NCBI GenBank assembly: GCA_963797565.1
Contig: CAWCPM010000015.1
Location: 1 to 64,000, forward strand
Direction of reading: 5' to 3'
From: JAICYJ01 sp963797565
GTDB lineage: Bacteria; Actinomycetota; Thermoleophilia; Gaiellales; JAICJC01
Length of the DNA: 64,000 nucleotides
The position numbers and the translations under genes are program-made. How positions within the stretch are numbered: position 1 is the first letter of the stretch; the number at the start of each line of letters is the position of its first letter. Of this stretch, positions 16,920 to 25,292 are shown one piece after another. The notes below the pieces were generated by a model. The model did no database searches and was not told the DNA's origin. It saw only the letters and a list, made by a program, of their open reading frames with translations.

Positions 16920-16944
16920 TTCCAGATTTAATCTTGGCTAAACT
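16916..16944 (+). promoter_or_regulatory. mntR-mntH promoter with imperfect operator-like palindrome
   Basis: TTGATT (16916-16921), 17 bases and TAAACT (16939-16944) make a good housekeeping promoter ending 9 bases before the mntR ATG. Between the boxes and overlapping the -10, TTTA-N8-TAAA (16927-16942) forms an imperfect AT-rich inverted repeat. DtxR-family repressors act on such palindromes, so autorepression by MntR with manganese is a reasonable inference. Confidence 0.5.
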
Positions 16945-16953
16945 TCGGTTTGC

Positions 16954-17608
16954 ATGCAATCCGAAGCCGTCCAGGACTACGTCAAGCAGATCCACATGCT
17001 GCAGGCGCAGTCGGATAAACCGGCGACCACCAACGAGATCGCCGAGAAGATGGGCGTGTCGGCCGCAGCCGCCACGGCGATGGTCAAGAAGCTGGCCGAG
17101 CTGGGGCTGGTCGAGCATCGCCCCTACCACGGCGCGCAGCTGACCGACGCCGGAAACCGGGTGGCGGTCGAGGTGCTGCGCCACCACCGGCTGCTGGAGC
17201 TGTACCTGACCGAGGCGCTGGGGCTGCCGTGGGACAGCGTGCACGTGGAGGCGGAACGGCTCGAGCACGTGCTGTCGGAGGAGCTCGAGGCGGCCCTCGA
17301 TCGCGCGCTCGGCTACCCCGACACCGACCCCCACGGCGATCCGATTCCCGGACCCGACCTGACGCTGCCGGCCGAGACCAGCCGTGCGCTGCTCGAGCTG
17401 GAGCCGGGCGACGATGCCGTGATCTGCCGCGTCCCCGACGACGCCCCGCTGCTTCGCTACCTGGCCAGCCTGGGCATGGTGCCGGAGGCGCGCGTGCGGA
17501 TGGTGGACAAGGCGCCGTTCGACGGACCCGGTGTCGCTGGAGGTGGACGGCATCCAGCAGTCGCTGGGCGTGGCCGTGGCCGAGCGGATCCGGGTGGGGC
17601 CGGCATGA
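16954..17608 (+). CDS. mntR: DtxR-family metal-dependent repressor (MntR-like), interrupted by a frameshift
   Basis: The N-terminal winged helix (ATTNEIAEKMGVSAAAATAM) and dimerisation/metal domain (HHRLLELYLTEALGLPWDSVHVEAERLEH, with the DtxR-family metal residues) read in one frame. The C-terminal SH3/FeoA-like domain, VSLEVDGIQQSLGVAVAER, is in another. Removing one C from the CCC at 17527-17529 restores DGPVSLEVDG and a stop at 17606-17608 that overlaps the mntH ATG as ATGA. As written, the first frame instead runs on into mntH as a false fusion. The pairing with mntH points to a Mn2+-responsive repressor of the transporter. Confidence 0.85.
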
Positions 17609-18870
17609 CGCCGCGATCCGTGCAGACCGCGGTCGCGCCGATCCAGGGGCTGCAGTCCCCGTTCGCGCGGGTGCGGCGGGTGCTGCCGTTCCTGGGCCCG
17701 GCCTTCGTGGCCAGCGTGGCCTACATGGATCCTGGCAACTTCGCGACCAACATCCAGGCCGGCGCCGACTACGGCTACATGCTGCTGTGGGTGCTGCTGC
17801 TGTCGAACCTGATGGCGATCCTGATCCAGTCGCTGTCGGCCAAGCTCGGCATCGCCTCCGGCATGACGCTGCCCCAGGCGATCCGCGCCCACACCACGCG
17901 CCGCACCCGGATATGGCTGTGGATAGCGGCCGAGGCGGCGGCCATGGCCACGGACCTCGCCGAGTTCCTGGGCGCCGCCGTCGGCATGCAGATCCTGTTC
18001 GGGCTGGGGCTGTTCCCATCGGCGCTGGTGACGGCGGTGCTGTCGTTCGCGATGCTGGCCGTCCAGCGGCGCGGGCACAGCCGCTTCGAGATGATGATCA
18101 TCGCCTTCGTGGCCGTGATCGGCGCGTGCTTCTTCGTCGAGGTGTTCATCTCCAACCCCGATCCGGCCGGGATCCTGCACGGCATGCTGGTGCCCCACCT
18201 CACATCCGGCGCGGTGTACGTGGCCGTGGCCATGGTCGGTGCCACCGTGATGCCGCACGTGGTCTACCTGCACTCCGGCCTGGTGCAGCCGCGGAACAAG
18301 ATGCTCGACGGCAACAGCAAGCACCAGCACTTCCACCGTGAGCTGGTCGACATCGCGCTGGCCATGAACGGCGCCTGGCTGATCAACTCCTCGATGGTGA
18401 TCATGGCCTCGGCCGTGTTCTTCTCGAGCGGCGTGCCGATCAGCGGCATCGACGACGCCCAGGCCACGCTGAAGCCGCTGCTGGGCGAGGGCGCGGCCTA
18501 CGCCTTCGGCATCGCCCTGCTGGCCTCGGGCCTGTCCTCATCGACGGTGGGCACGATGGCCGGCCAGATGATCGTGGACGGGTTCATGCAGTGGAAGGTG
18601 TCGGTGTTCCTGCGGCGGTTCATCACCATGATCCCGGCGCTGATCGTGATCGCCCTGGGTGCGAACGTGCTCGACACGCTGGTGGCCAGCCAGGTGGTGC
18701 TGTCACTGGTGCTGCCGTTCGCGGTGATCCCGCTGGTGTGGCTGACGCGCCGGCGCGACGTGATGGGCGACATGGCCAACGGCCGCATCCTGCACGGCCT
18801 GGCCGTGCTGGTGTCGTGCCTGGTGATCGCGATGAACGTGGTGCTGCTGGCCGTGACCGTGCTCGGCTAG
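17605..18870 (+). CDS. mntH: Nramp-family divalent metal (Mn2+/Fe2+) transporter
   Basis: A 421-residue membrane protein with about 11 hydrophobic segments. The two metal-binding signatures are present: DPGN in YMDPGNFATN on TM1, and the TM6 motif MPHVVYLHS. These supply the Asp, Asn and Met ligands that select Mn2+/Fe2+ in proton-coupled Nramp importers. ATG at 17605 overlaps the mntR stop, so uptake and its presumed repressor are co-expressed. A short basic N-terminus precedes the first membrane span. Confidence 0.92.
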   Translation: MTPRSVQTAVAPIQGLQSPFARVRRVLPFLGPAFVASVAYMDPGNFATNIQAGADYGYMLLWVLLLSNLMAILIQSLSAKLGIASGMTLPQAIRAHTTRRTRIWLWIAAEAAAMATDLAEFLGAAVGMQILFGLGLFPSALVTAVLSFAMLAVQRRGHSRFEMMIIAFVAVIGACFFVEVFISNPDPAGILHGMLVPHLTSGAVYVAVAMVGATVMPHVVYLHSGLVQPRNKMLDGNSKHQHFHRELVDIALAMNGAWLINSSMVIMASAVFFSSGVPISGIDDAQATLKPLLGEGAAYAFGIALLASGLSSSTVGTMAGQMIVDGFMQWKVSVFLRRFITMIPALIVIALGANVLDTLVASQVVLSLVLPFAVIPLVWLTRRRDVMGDMANGRILHGLAVLVSCLVIAMNVVLLAVTVLG

Positions 18871-18903
18871 ATGTCCCACGAGCTGCGTGGCTCGATCATC
18901 CAC

Positions 18904-19257
18904 CTACCGCGGGGAGCGGCCGAAGAACCACCGCTCCAGCGGTTCCAGCAGCTCGCGCTCCTGAAACGGCTCGACCGACTGCGGCCGGCCCTCGTCGCGG
19001 CTCACGTCCAGGTCGGCGTGCAGCGCCTCGTTCGCGGCGGCCAGCGCATCGCCCATCTCGAATCCCTCGAACACGTAGTCGTCCGCGTGCACCGCGCCGT
19101 CGGCGCGCTCGTCCAGGTCGACCGCGCGGCCGACGGCCCACACCGCCCCGGCACGGCGCTCGATCCAGATCGTGATCTGGTCGTCGGCGCCGTCGTCGCC
19201 GACCCCCTGCACCCGTCGCTCCGCAAACCGTGCCGCGCCGCTCCCGTTGCGCTGCAT
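18904..19257 (-). CDS. hypothetical protein, small and acidic
   Basis: A 117-residue soluble protein that I do not recognise. It is rich in Asp/Glu/Ala with an aromatic C-terminus (LERWFFGRSPR) and has no signal peptide or membrane span. AAAGGAG lies 6 bases before the ATG, a strong ribosome binding site that makes it a real gene. A beta-rich central part (ITIWIERRAGAVWAVGRAVDL) suggests a compact fold. It stands alone between mntH (convergent) and the acyl-CoA dehydrogenase (divergent). Confidence 0.6.
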   Translation of the reverse strand: MQRNGSGAARFAERRVQGVGDDGADDQITIWIERRAGAVWAVGRAVDLDERADGAVHADDYVFEGFEMGDALAAANEALHADLDVSRDEGRPQSVEPFQERELLEPLERWFFGRSPR

Positions 19258-19334
19258 CGGAACTCCTTTCTCGAGTACCCCTTAGCAAAGCAGGAGTCGA
19301 CCGCCGAGGCAAGCCGCAGCCCTATGATCCGCGG

Positions 19335-20450
19335 ATGGCCGCCGCGGAGACCAGCGTCGATCGGGCACGGGCGCTGGTCGACGACCACGTGCGAGCGGAG
19401 GTGCCCGGCTGGGAGCGCAGCGGACGCTACCCCCGGGAGCTGGCGGCCGCCTCCGGGCTGACCGCGCTGTTCGTGCCGGAGCCGGCCGGCGGCCTGGGGC
19501 TGTCGTACCCGGAGGGGATGCGGGTGTTCGAGCAGCTGGGACGCGGAGACGCCGCCTTCGCCTTCTCGCTGTCGATGCACAACGCCGTGGCCGCCGCCCT
19601 CCACGGCGCCGGATCGCCGGAGCTGATCGCGACGTGGGGCGAGCGGCTGCGAACCGGCGACGCGCTGGGCGGCTTCTCGCTGACCGAGCCGCAGGCCGGA
19701 TCGGACGCCACCGCGATCACGACGGTCGCCCGCCCGGATGGGCAGAGCTGGCGCGTCAGCGGCCGCAAGGCGTGGGTGTCGCTGGCGGGCGAGGCCGACC
19801 TGTTCCTGGTGGTGTGCCACACCGGCGACGGAGCCGGCCACCGCGACATCGCGATCATGGCGGTCGACGGGCGAGCACCCGGCGTCACGTTCCCGCGCAT
19901 CTACGACAAGGCCGCCTCGGCGTTCCTGCCGATCGGCGAGATGCTGCTCGAGGACGCGCCGGCGCAGCAGCTGGTGCCGGCAGGGACGGGCATGCGGGCG
20001 GCGCTGGCCGCGATCGACGTCGCCCGCTGCGACATCGCCGCGATCGCGACCGGCCTGCACGCGGAGTCGCTCGACACGGCGCTGCGCTACGCCCGCGACC
20101 GGCGGGCATTCGGCGAACGCGTGCTGGACTTCCAGGGCATCCGCTGGCAGCTGGCGGACGCTGCCACCGACCTGGCGGCGTCACGGCTGCTCGTACAAGC
20201 GGCGGCTGAACGGCTGGGCACTCCCGAGGGGCCGGTGGCGGTGGCGCACGCCAAGCGATTCGCACCGGACGCCGCCCTGCGCGCGGCGATCACCTGCAGC
20301 GAGGTGCTGGGCGCCTACGGCTGGCTGAACGACCACCCGCTGGCGCGGTTCATCGCGCTGGCAAAGATGCTGCAGGTGGTGGACGGTACGGCCGAGGTGC
20401 AGCGGCTGGTGATCGCGCGTGATCTGGACCGGCAGGCCGAGCGCCTCTAG
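19335..20450 (+). CDS. acyl-CoA dehydrogenase-family protein
   Basis: A 371-residue flavoenzyme of the acyl-CoA dehydrogenase fold. The FAD/substrate motif FSLTEPQAGSDATAI and the helical C-terminal domain (YARDRRAFGERVLDFQ) are clear. At the usual catalytic-base position, normally YEGT, the sequence is VVDGTAEVQRLVIARDL, with Asp instead of Glu. That may alter chain-length preference or activity. Substrate unknown. ATG at 19335 is chosen because TATGAT lies 6 bases upstream and because the open frame before it overlaps the divergent gene. Confidence 0.85.
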   Translation: MAAAETSVDRARALVDDHVRAEVPGWERSGRYPRELAAASGLTALFVPEPAGGLGLSYPEGMRVFEQLGRGDAAFAFSLSMHNAVAAALHGAGSPELIATWGERLRTGDALGGFSLTEPQAGSDATAITTVARPDGQSWRVSGRKAWVSLAGEADLFLVVCHTGDGAGHRDIAIMAVDGRAPGVTFPRIYDKAASAFLPIGEMLLEDAPAQQLVPAGTGMRAALAAIDVARCDIAAIATGLHAESLDTALRYARDRRAFGERVLDFQGIRWQLADAATDLAASRLLVQAAAERLGTPEGPVAVAHAKRFAPDAALRAAITCSEVLGAYGWLNDHPLARFIALAKMLQVVDGTAEVQRLVIARDLDRQAERL

Positions 20451-20462
20451 CGGCGGGCGCTC

Positions 20463-20948
20463 TCAGCTGGCTGCGAAGTCGTCCGGATTGACGTTTTCAA
20501 GGAATTTCTTGAACTCGTCGACCACCTCGGCCTCATCCTCCGGCTCGCCGCCGAACTCGATGGCCGAGTCGTCGATCACCTGATCGGCCACGAAGATGGG
20601 CGCGCTGGTGCGCACCGCCAGCGCCAGTGCATCCGACGGCCGCGAGTCGACGTCGATCTCCGAGCCGTTCACCTGCAGCGTGATCACGGCATAGAAGGTG
20701 CTCTCGCGCAGCTCCGTGACGGCGATCTTGGTGACCTGGGCATTCATCTCGCCCAGCATGTCGGCAACCAGGTCGTGCGTCATCGGCCGCGGGGTGGGCG
20801 AGCCCTGCAGCTTGACCAGGATCGCGGCCGCCTCGGGGTGGCCGATCCAGATCGGCAGGAACTTGTTCCCGTCCAGGGTCTTCAACAGCACGATCGGCTG
20901 CTTCCCGACCATGTCGAACGAGACCCCGTAGATGCTGACCTCCTGCAC
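20463..20948 (-). CDS. bifunctional nuclease-family protein (DUF151/BFN)
   Basis: A 161-residue protein matching the BFN family: QPIVLLKTLDGNKFLPIWIGHPEAAAI at the front and DSRPSDALALAVRTSAPIFV in the middle, ending in an acidic tail. Family members have been reported to have DNase/RNase activity and occur widely in Actinomycetota and plants; their physiological role is unclear. GTG at 20948 aligns with the family N-terminus (QEVSIYGVSFD) and has CATAAT 6 bases upstream. An in-frame ATG at 20969 is a less likely start. Confidence 0.82.
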   Translation of the reverse strand: MQEVSIYGVSFDMVGKQPIVLLKTLDGNKFLPIWIGHPEAAAILVKLQGSPTPRPMTHDLVADMLGEMNAQVTKIAVTELRESTFYAVITLQVNGSEIDVDSRPSDALALAVRTSAPIFVADQVIDDSAIEFGGEPEDEAEVVDEFKKFLENVNPDDFAAS

Positions 20949-21001
20949 ACCTCGATTATGCCACCGCATTCGGCGGAGAGCGGTACGCGATGTGACCGGA
21001 A

Positions 21002-21075
<74 letters not shown>

Positions 21076-21143
21076 GGCGACGGCAAGTATACCGAGCCGG
21101 AATCGCGATCAGCCGCCAGCAGAGACCTGCCGTGAACTGACGG

Positions 21144-21229
21144 CGAAAACCGAGTCTCGCCAGGAGCAAGGGAGGCTCAGTGCTCGGCACGGGCCGACCG
21201 CAGCGACGACGCGAGACGACGGTTTGCAG
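21144..21229 (+). repeat. 86-base intergenic structured repeat, copy 1
   Basis: This element matches 32875-32960 at 76 of 86 positions with no gaps. Its ends are complementary (AAACCG with CGGTTT), and inside them GTCTCGC (21154-21160) pairs with GCGAGAC (21211-21217). A small hairpin GTGC-TCG-GCAC lies in the middle. It ends 5 bases before the parB stop codon, in the 158-base gap between tRNA-Ile and parB. The remainder of that gap shows nothing I can assign. No coding frame is conserved between the copies. Confidence 0.75.
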
Positions 21230-21233
21230 CCCG

Positions 21234-22100
21234 TCAGTCGGCCCAGGAGACGCGTTCGGCGCGGAGCTGATCGATTATCCGGCCGAGCTCGGCGGCCGAG
21301 CTGAAGCGGATCTCGACGCTGCCGCCGCGCGGGCCGGAGCGCACCGCCGCCCGCAGCTTCAGCGACTCCCAGGCGGCGTCCACGGCCAGGTGCGCGAGCT
21401 CCTCGTCCACCCAGCTGGCACCCGCCCGCTTGGCCGGCCGCGTGCGTCCCATCCGCTTGGCCGCCGCCTCCACGTCGCGCACCGACAGCCCTCGCGACAC
21501 CGCCCGCCGGGCCAGCGCCAGCCGTTCGTCGTGCCCGGACGTGAGCAGCAGGGCACGGCCGTGACCCTCGCTGAGCTTGCCGCCGGCGATCAGCTCCAGC
21601 ACATCGTCGGGCAGCTCCAGCAGCCGCATCGTGTTCGCGACGGCCGGGCGGCTCTTGCCGACCCGGCGCGCGATCTCGGTCTGGCTGAGGTCGAGCTCGT
21701 CGGACAACACGGCATACGCCCGGGCCTGCTCGACCGGGTTCAGGTCCTCGCGGGCAACGTTCTCGGCCAGCGCCACGATCATCGCGTCGCGATCGTCCAG
21801 CGGACGCACGATCGCCGGGATGGTGGACACCTCGGCCTTCTGCGCCGCGCGCCAGCGACGCTCGCCGGCCACGATCTCGTAGCCGTCCCCCGCATCCCGC
21901 ACGATGATCGGCTGCACCATGCCCTGGCTCTTGATCGATTCGGCCAGCGCCGCGATCGACTCCGGGTCAAAGCGGGTGCGCGGCTGCCGGGGGTTGGGGC
22001 GCACCTGGGTTATCTCGAGCTCGACCAGCGAGACGTGACCGGCCGGGAACTCGGCCACGAGCGCCGCAAGGCCGCGTCCCAATCCTCGATTCTTAGCCAC
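21234..22100 (-). CDS. parB: chromosome-partitioning protein ParB
   Basis: A 288-residue ParB. The N-terminal CTPase/arginine-patch motif is GYEIVAGERRWRAAQKA, and the helix-turn-helix that reads parS is LSQTEIARRVGKSRPAVANT. A C-terminal dimerisation region follows. The N-terminus KNRGLGRGLAALVAEF carries the conserved ParA-stimulating GLGRGL segment. GTG at 22100 is chosen because it begins exactly at this segment and overlaps the parA stop by 8 bases. ParB loads at parS sites near the origin, and a degenerate parS is proposed at 23477. Confidence 0.94.
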   Translation of the reverse strand: MAKNRGLGRGLAALVAEFPAGHVSLVELEITQVRPNPRQPRTRFDPESIAALAESIKSQGMVQPIIVRDAGDGYEIVAGERRWRAAQKAEVSTIPAIVRPLDDRDAMIVALAENVAREDLNPVEQARAYAVLSDELDLSQTEIARRVGKSRPAVANTMRLLELPDDVLELIAGGKLSEGHGRALLLTSGHDERLALARRAVSRGLSVRDVEAAAKRMGRTRPAKRAGASWVDEELAHLAVDAAWESLKLRAAVRSGPRGGSVEIRFSSAAELGRIIDQLRAERVSWAD

Positions 22101-22845
22101 GCTCGACCACCTCCAGCGCCACGCGGTAGTACGCGTCGGCGCCCGCAGAGCGTGAATCGTACCGGGTAATCGGTACACCGTGGCTGGGCGCCTCGGCCAA
22201 CCGGATGCTCCGGGGCACCACCGTGTCGAACACCAGCGGCCCGAAGTGCTCGCGCACCTCGCTGGCCACGTCGCGGGCCAGATGCGTGCGCGCGTCGTAC
22301 ATCGTCAGCAGCACGCCGGTCACGCCCAACCGCGGGTTCAGCCTGGTGCGCACCAGCTCGACGCTCTGCAGCAGCTGGGCCAGGCCCTCGAGCGCGTAGT
22401 ACTCGCACTGCACCGGCACGATCAGCCGGTTGGCGGCGGAGAGGGCGTTCACCGTCAGCAGCCCCAGCGACGGCGGGCAGTCCACGAACACGTAGGGGTA
22501 GCGGTCACCGATGCCCGCCAGCAGATCGCGCAGCAGTGTGTCTCCCGCCGCAAGCTCGACCTGCGCGGCCGCCAGGTCGGGATGCGACGGTGCCAGGAAC
22601 AGGTTCGGCACCGCGGTCTCGACCACCACGTCATCAAGCGCGCTTCCGTGCAGCAGGTCATAGGTGCTGAGCTCAAGCTGGTCGGGCCGGAATCCGAGCC
22701 CCGTGGTGGCATTCGCCTGGGGATCGAGATCGATCAGCAGCACGGGCGTACCGGCCTCGGCGACGCACGCGGCCATGTTGATCGCCGTGGTGGTCTTTCC
22801 GACGCCGCCCTTCTGATTCGCCAAGGCGTAGACCCGCGAGTTCAT
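22093..22845 (-). CDS. parA: chromosome-partitioning ATPase ParA (Soj)
   Basis: A 250-residue deviant-Walker ATPase. The P-loop is ANQKGGVGKTTTAINMA with the signature Lys, and LLIDLDPQANATTGLGF and FVDCPPSLGLL complete the site. ParA forms dynamic nucleoid-bound gradients that move ParB-parS complexes. ATG at 22845 overlaps the rsmG stop by one base, continuing the jag-rsmG-parA-parB run. Confidence 0.95.
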   Translation of the reverse strand: MNSRVYALANQKGGVGKTTTAINMAACVAEAGTPVLLIDLDPQANATTGLGFRPDQLELSTYDLLHGSALDDVVVETAVPNLFLAPSHPDLAAAQVELAAGDTLLRDLLAGIGDRYPYVFVDCPPSLGLLTVNALSAANRLIVPVQCEYYALEGLAQLLQSVELVRTRLNPRLGVTGVLLTMYDARTHLARDVASEVREHFGPLVFDTVVPRSIRLAEAPSHGVPITRYDSRSAGADAYYRVALEVVERG

Positions 22846-23484
22846 CAGCGCGATGGTAGCGATGCCAGCGGACGCTTACCGGCCATTCCGGGGCGTCTCG
22901 GGAACCGCTCCGGCGTCGCGCCCAGCTTCGTCACCTCGACCAGGCGGCGGCCGCCGTAGGGCTCGATCCGCGACACCCGCGCGGCCAGCTGCGCGGCCAC
23001 CTGGTCGATCGCGTCGCCATCGACCTCGCCTGTCCACAGCACCACCCTGCCGCCGGCGCGAGCCAGCGGCAGGCACAGCTCGAGCGCCACCGGCGGGGGC
23101 GCCAGCGCCCGCGCCAGCACCAGGTCGAAGCGATCGCGGCCGGCCGCCGCGTGCGTACTGCTCCGAGCGCTCGGCCACCACCGGAGCCTCGATCCCCAGC
23201 TCCGCCACCACCCGCCGCAGGAACGCGGCCTTGCGTACGGCCGCCTCGAGCAGCGTCACCGGCCGGCCGTAGTCGACGGCCAGCGGAATGCCGGGCGAGC
23301 CGTTGCCGCTGCCCACGTCCACGACCAGCTCCGGCAGCGACTCCCCGATCAGCGGCCGCGCGCGCAGGGCGTCCTCCACCAGCTCCCGCATGATCGCGGC
23401 CTGATCCGGCAACGCAGTCACCGAGAGCGGCGCGTCCGCCACCAGCCGGCAGTAGTGCTCGAGCGCCGGCTGGGGGTGTTTCAC
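22845..23484 (-). CDS. rsmG: 16S rRNA (guanine(527)-N(7))-methyltransferase RsmG (GidB), interrupted by a frameshift
   Basis: The N-terminal part holds the SAM motif LVVDVGSGNGSPGIPLA and runs to VVAERSEQYAR. The rest, VLARALAPPPVALELCLPLA to the end (RPGMAGKRPLASLPSR), is in another frame. Removing one base from the CC/GG at about 23147 gives YARAAGRDRFDLVLARAL and a full-length enzyme of about 212 residues. RsmG methylates G527 of 16S rRNA; its loss gives low-level streptomycin resistance in relatives. GTG at 23484 overlaps the parS-like site. The stop overlaps the parA start. Confidence 0.88.
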
Positions 23485-23492
23485 GTTTTACA
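23477..23492. promoter_or_regulatory. degenerate parS-like site
   Basis: The 16-mer TGTTTCACGTTTTACA matches the parS consensus (TGTTTCACGTGAAACA) at 13 of 16 positions, with the left half perfect. It spans the jag stop codon and the rsmG start codon, about 1.4 kb upstream of parB and 2.4 kb from rpmH. This is the right neighbourhood for parS, but three mismatches make binding uncertain. Confidence 0.4.
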
Positions 23493-24204
23493 CCGCGTCC
23501 TCGTCGGCCCGCACAACCACGTACCGATTCGGCTCGACGCCCTCGCTGGAGGTGGTGAGCCCGCCCATCGACTGCACCTTGGTGTGCACGATCTTGCGCT
23601 CCACCGACGTCATCGGCTCGAGCTCGACCGGCTCACCGGTGCTCAACGCATCAGCGGCGGCGCGCTGGGCGACGTCATGCAACGTGCGCTCACGGCGCTT
23701 GCGGTACCCCTCGGCATCGACCACGACCTCCAGCGGCTGCTGCTCGCGCCGGTGCTGGATCGCGTTCGCCAGATACTGGATGGCGTCGATGGTCTGGCCG
23801 TGCTTGCCGATCAGCAACCCCAGGTCGGGGCCGTGGACGGTCACGGTGACGACGCCACCACCCTCCTCCAGGTCGAGGTCACCCTCCAGCTCCATCGCGA
23901 TCAGGATCCGCCCGACCATCTCCCGCACCCGCGCGGCGCCGGGCGAGTCATCGGCGTGCGCCGGTGCCGGCTCGCGCCCGGCCGGTGGAGCCGGAGCTTC
24001 CGGGTCGACCGCGACGGAGGCCAGCACCCGCGCCGGCTGGTACCCGACGCCGAGCAGCCCCCGCTCGCCCTCGGACACGACCACGAACTCGACGGCGTCA
24101 CGGTCGAGCGACGGGTAGCGGCGCTCCAGCTCGTGCAGCGCCGCCCAGCGGGCCTCGCCCACCGTCTCACCGGTCGATTCGACTTCCGCCCGCTGGTCGC
24201 TCAT
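23488..24204 (-). CDS. jag: RNA-binding protein Jag/KhpB (Jag-N, KH and R3H domains)
   Basis: A 238-residue protein with an N-terminal Jag-N part (GLLGVGYQPARVLASV), a type II KH domain (LLIGKHGQTIDAIQYLANAI) and an R3H domain (RERTLHDVAQRAAADAL to SVERKIVHTKVQSMGG). KhpB partners with KhpA in RNA binding linked to cell elongation and division in Gram-positive bacteria. The order yidC-jag with a 4-base overlap is standard in the origin block. Confidence 0.92.
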   Translation of the reverse strand: MSDQRAEVESTGETVGEARWAALHELERRYPSLDRDAVEFVVVSEGERGLLGVGYQPARVLASVAVDPEAPAPPAGREPAPAHADDSPGAARVREMVGRILIAMELEGDLDLEEGGGVVTVTVHGPDLGLLIGKHGQTIDAIQYLANAIQHRREQQPLEVVVDAEGYRKRRERTLHDVAQRAAADALSTGEPVELEPMTSVERKIVHTKVQSMGGLTTSSEGVEPNRYVVVRADEDAV

Positions 24205-25040
24205 CGCCGCTTCTTGCGCGACGAGCCGGCCGGCTTCTTGGCGGCGGGCTTGGCGGCCGGCTTGGCGCCGTCGGCCTTGCCGTCCTTGGTCGCGTCAGCC
24301 TTTGGTGGGTTCCGCGACGTGCGCGGCTGCTGGGCATGCTTCTGCTTCTCTTCCTTCTGCACCACCGGGAAGTGGTGGCCCATCGTGCGCTTGACGATGC
24401 CCTGCTGCCCGATCGTCCACAGGTTGGTGGTGATCCAGTAGATGCCGACGCCGGCCGGCACGCGCAGGATGAAGGGGATGAAGATCACCGACATGCTGGC
24501 GAACAGGAACTTCTGCTGGCGGTCCTGCACGAACGAGAACAGCAGCGTCGAGCCCAGCATCGAGAGGCTGTAGGCGAGCACCATGATGATCTCGGTGGCG
24601 CCGCCGATCTGGTTCAGCGGCACGAAGATGTCGTTGATGCCGAGGAAGGCAACGTCGCTGACCGGATGGAAGTTGCGCAGCGTCTGGTAGAGGCCGATGA
24701 ACACCGGCATCTGGAACACCATCGGCAGGCACGACGCAAACGGGTTCACGTTGTGCTCCTTGTAGAGCGCCATCAACTCCGCCTGCTGCTGCTTCTTCGC
24801 GTCCGGGTCGCTCTTGCCCTTGTACTTGTTCTGCAGCGCCTTCACCTTCGGCTGGATGCGCTGCATCGCGGCCATCGAGCGGAACTGCTTGATCGTGAGC
24901 GGCAGGATCGCGATCCGCACCGTCACGGTCAAAAGCACGATCGACCAGCCCCACGAGACGCCGAAGTTGTCGTGGTAGAACTCGATGATGTGCTGCAGCA
25001 CGTCCTCGATCTGCTGCAGAACGATGAACAGCTCGATCAC
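24201..25040 (-). CDS. yidC: membrane protein insertase YidC
   Basis: A 279-residue insertase of the short, Gram-positive type without the large periplasmic domain. The first span lies around SWGWSIVLLTVTVRIAILPL, including the conserved groove Arg. A cytoplasmic helical hairpin (QPKVKALQNKYKGKSDPDAK) and further spans at MVFQMPVFIGLYQTL, IIMVLAYSLSMLG and VIFIPFILRVPAGVGIYW follow. The C-terminal tail is very rich in Lys, Pro and Ala, as in ribosome-binding YidC tails. GTG at 25040 overlaps the corrected yidD stop as GTGA. Confidence 0.94.
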   Translation of the reverse strand: MIELFIVLQQIEDVLQHIIEFYHDNFGVSWGWSIVLLTVTVRIAILPLTIKQFRSMAAMQRIQPKVKALQNKYKGKSDPDAKKQQQAELMALYKEHNVNPFASCLPMVFQMPVFIGLYQTLRNFHPVSDVAFLGINDIFVPLNQIGGATEIIMVLAYSLSMLGSTLLFSFVQDRQQKFLFASMSVIFIPFILRVPAGVGIYWITTNLWTIGQQGIVKRTMGHHFPVVQKEEKQKHAQQPRTSRNPPKADATKDGKADGAKPAAKPAAKKPAGSSRKKRR

Positions 25041-25292
25041 GAGGGCACCACCCGCCCGTCATCATCCGGCACCGGGTCATACCCGCCCTTCGACCAGGGG
25101 TTGCAGCGCAGCAGCCTCCAGCTCGCCAGCAGCAGGCCGCGCAGCCACGCCATGGCTGCGGATCGCCTGCTCTGCGTAGTGCGAGCAGGTGGGCTCGTAC
25201 TTGCAGGTGCGAGGCGTCAGCGACGTCATGGCCTGGAACGGCATCAGCAAGATCCGCAGGCAGCGCAGCATCCAGACCGTCAGCGTTCTCAC
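25037..25292 (-). CDS. yidD: membrane protein insertion efficiency factor YidD, interrupted by a frameshift
   Basis: YidD is a small amphipathic membrane-associated protein that assists YidC insertion. The front TCKYEPTCSHYAEQAIRSHG carries the conserved Cys pair. The second half, GLLLASWRLLRCNPWSKGGY, continuing DPVP, is in another frame. One base removed at about 25145-25160 restores a protein of about 84 residues whose TGA overlaps the yidC GTG. As written, the first frame ends with an unrelated tail at 25077. Confidence 0.85.

Noticed and set aside
16954..18870. A continuous frame fusing a DtxR-type repressor to an Nramp transporter.
   Set aside because: The repressor's own C-terminal domain is intact in another frame and ends in an ATGA overlap with the mntH ATG. 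The fusion arises only through the CCC indel at 17527.
19230..19334. Upstream extension of the acyl-CoA dehydrogenase to 19230.
   Set aside because: It overlaps the start and Shine-Dalgarno of the divergent gene at 19257 and is not family-like. ATG at 19335 has a -10 element 6 bases upstream.
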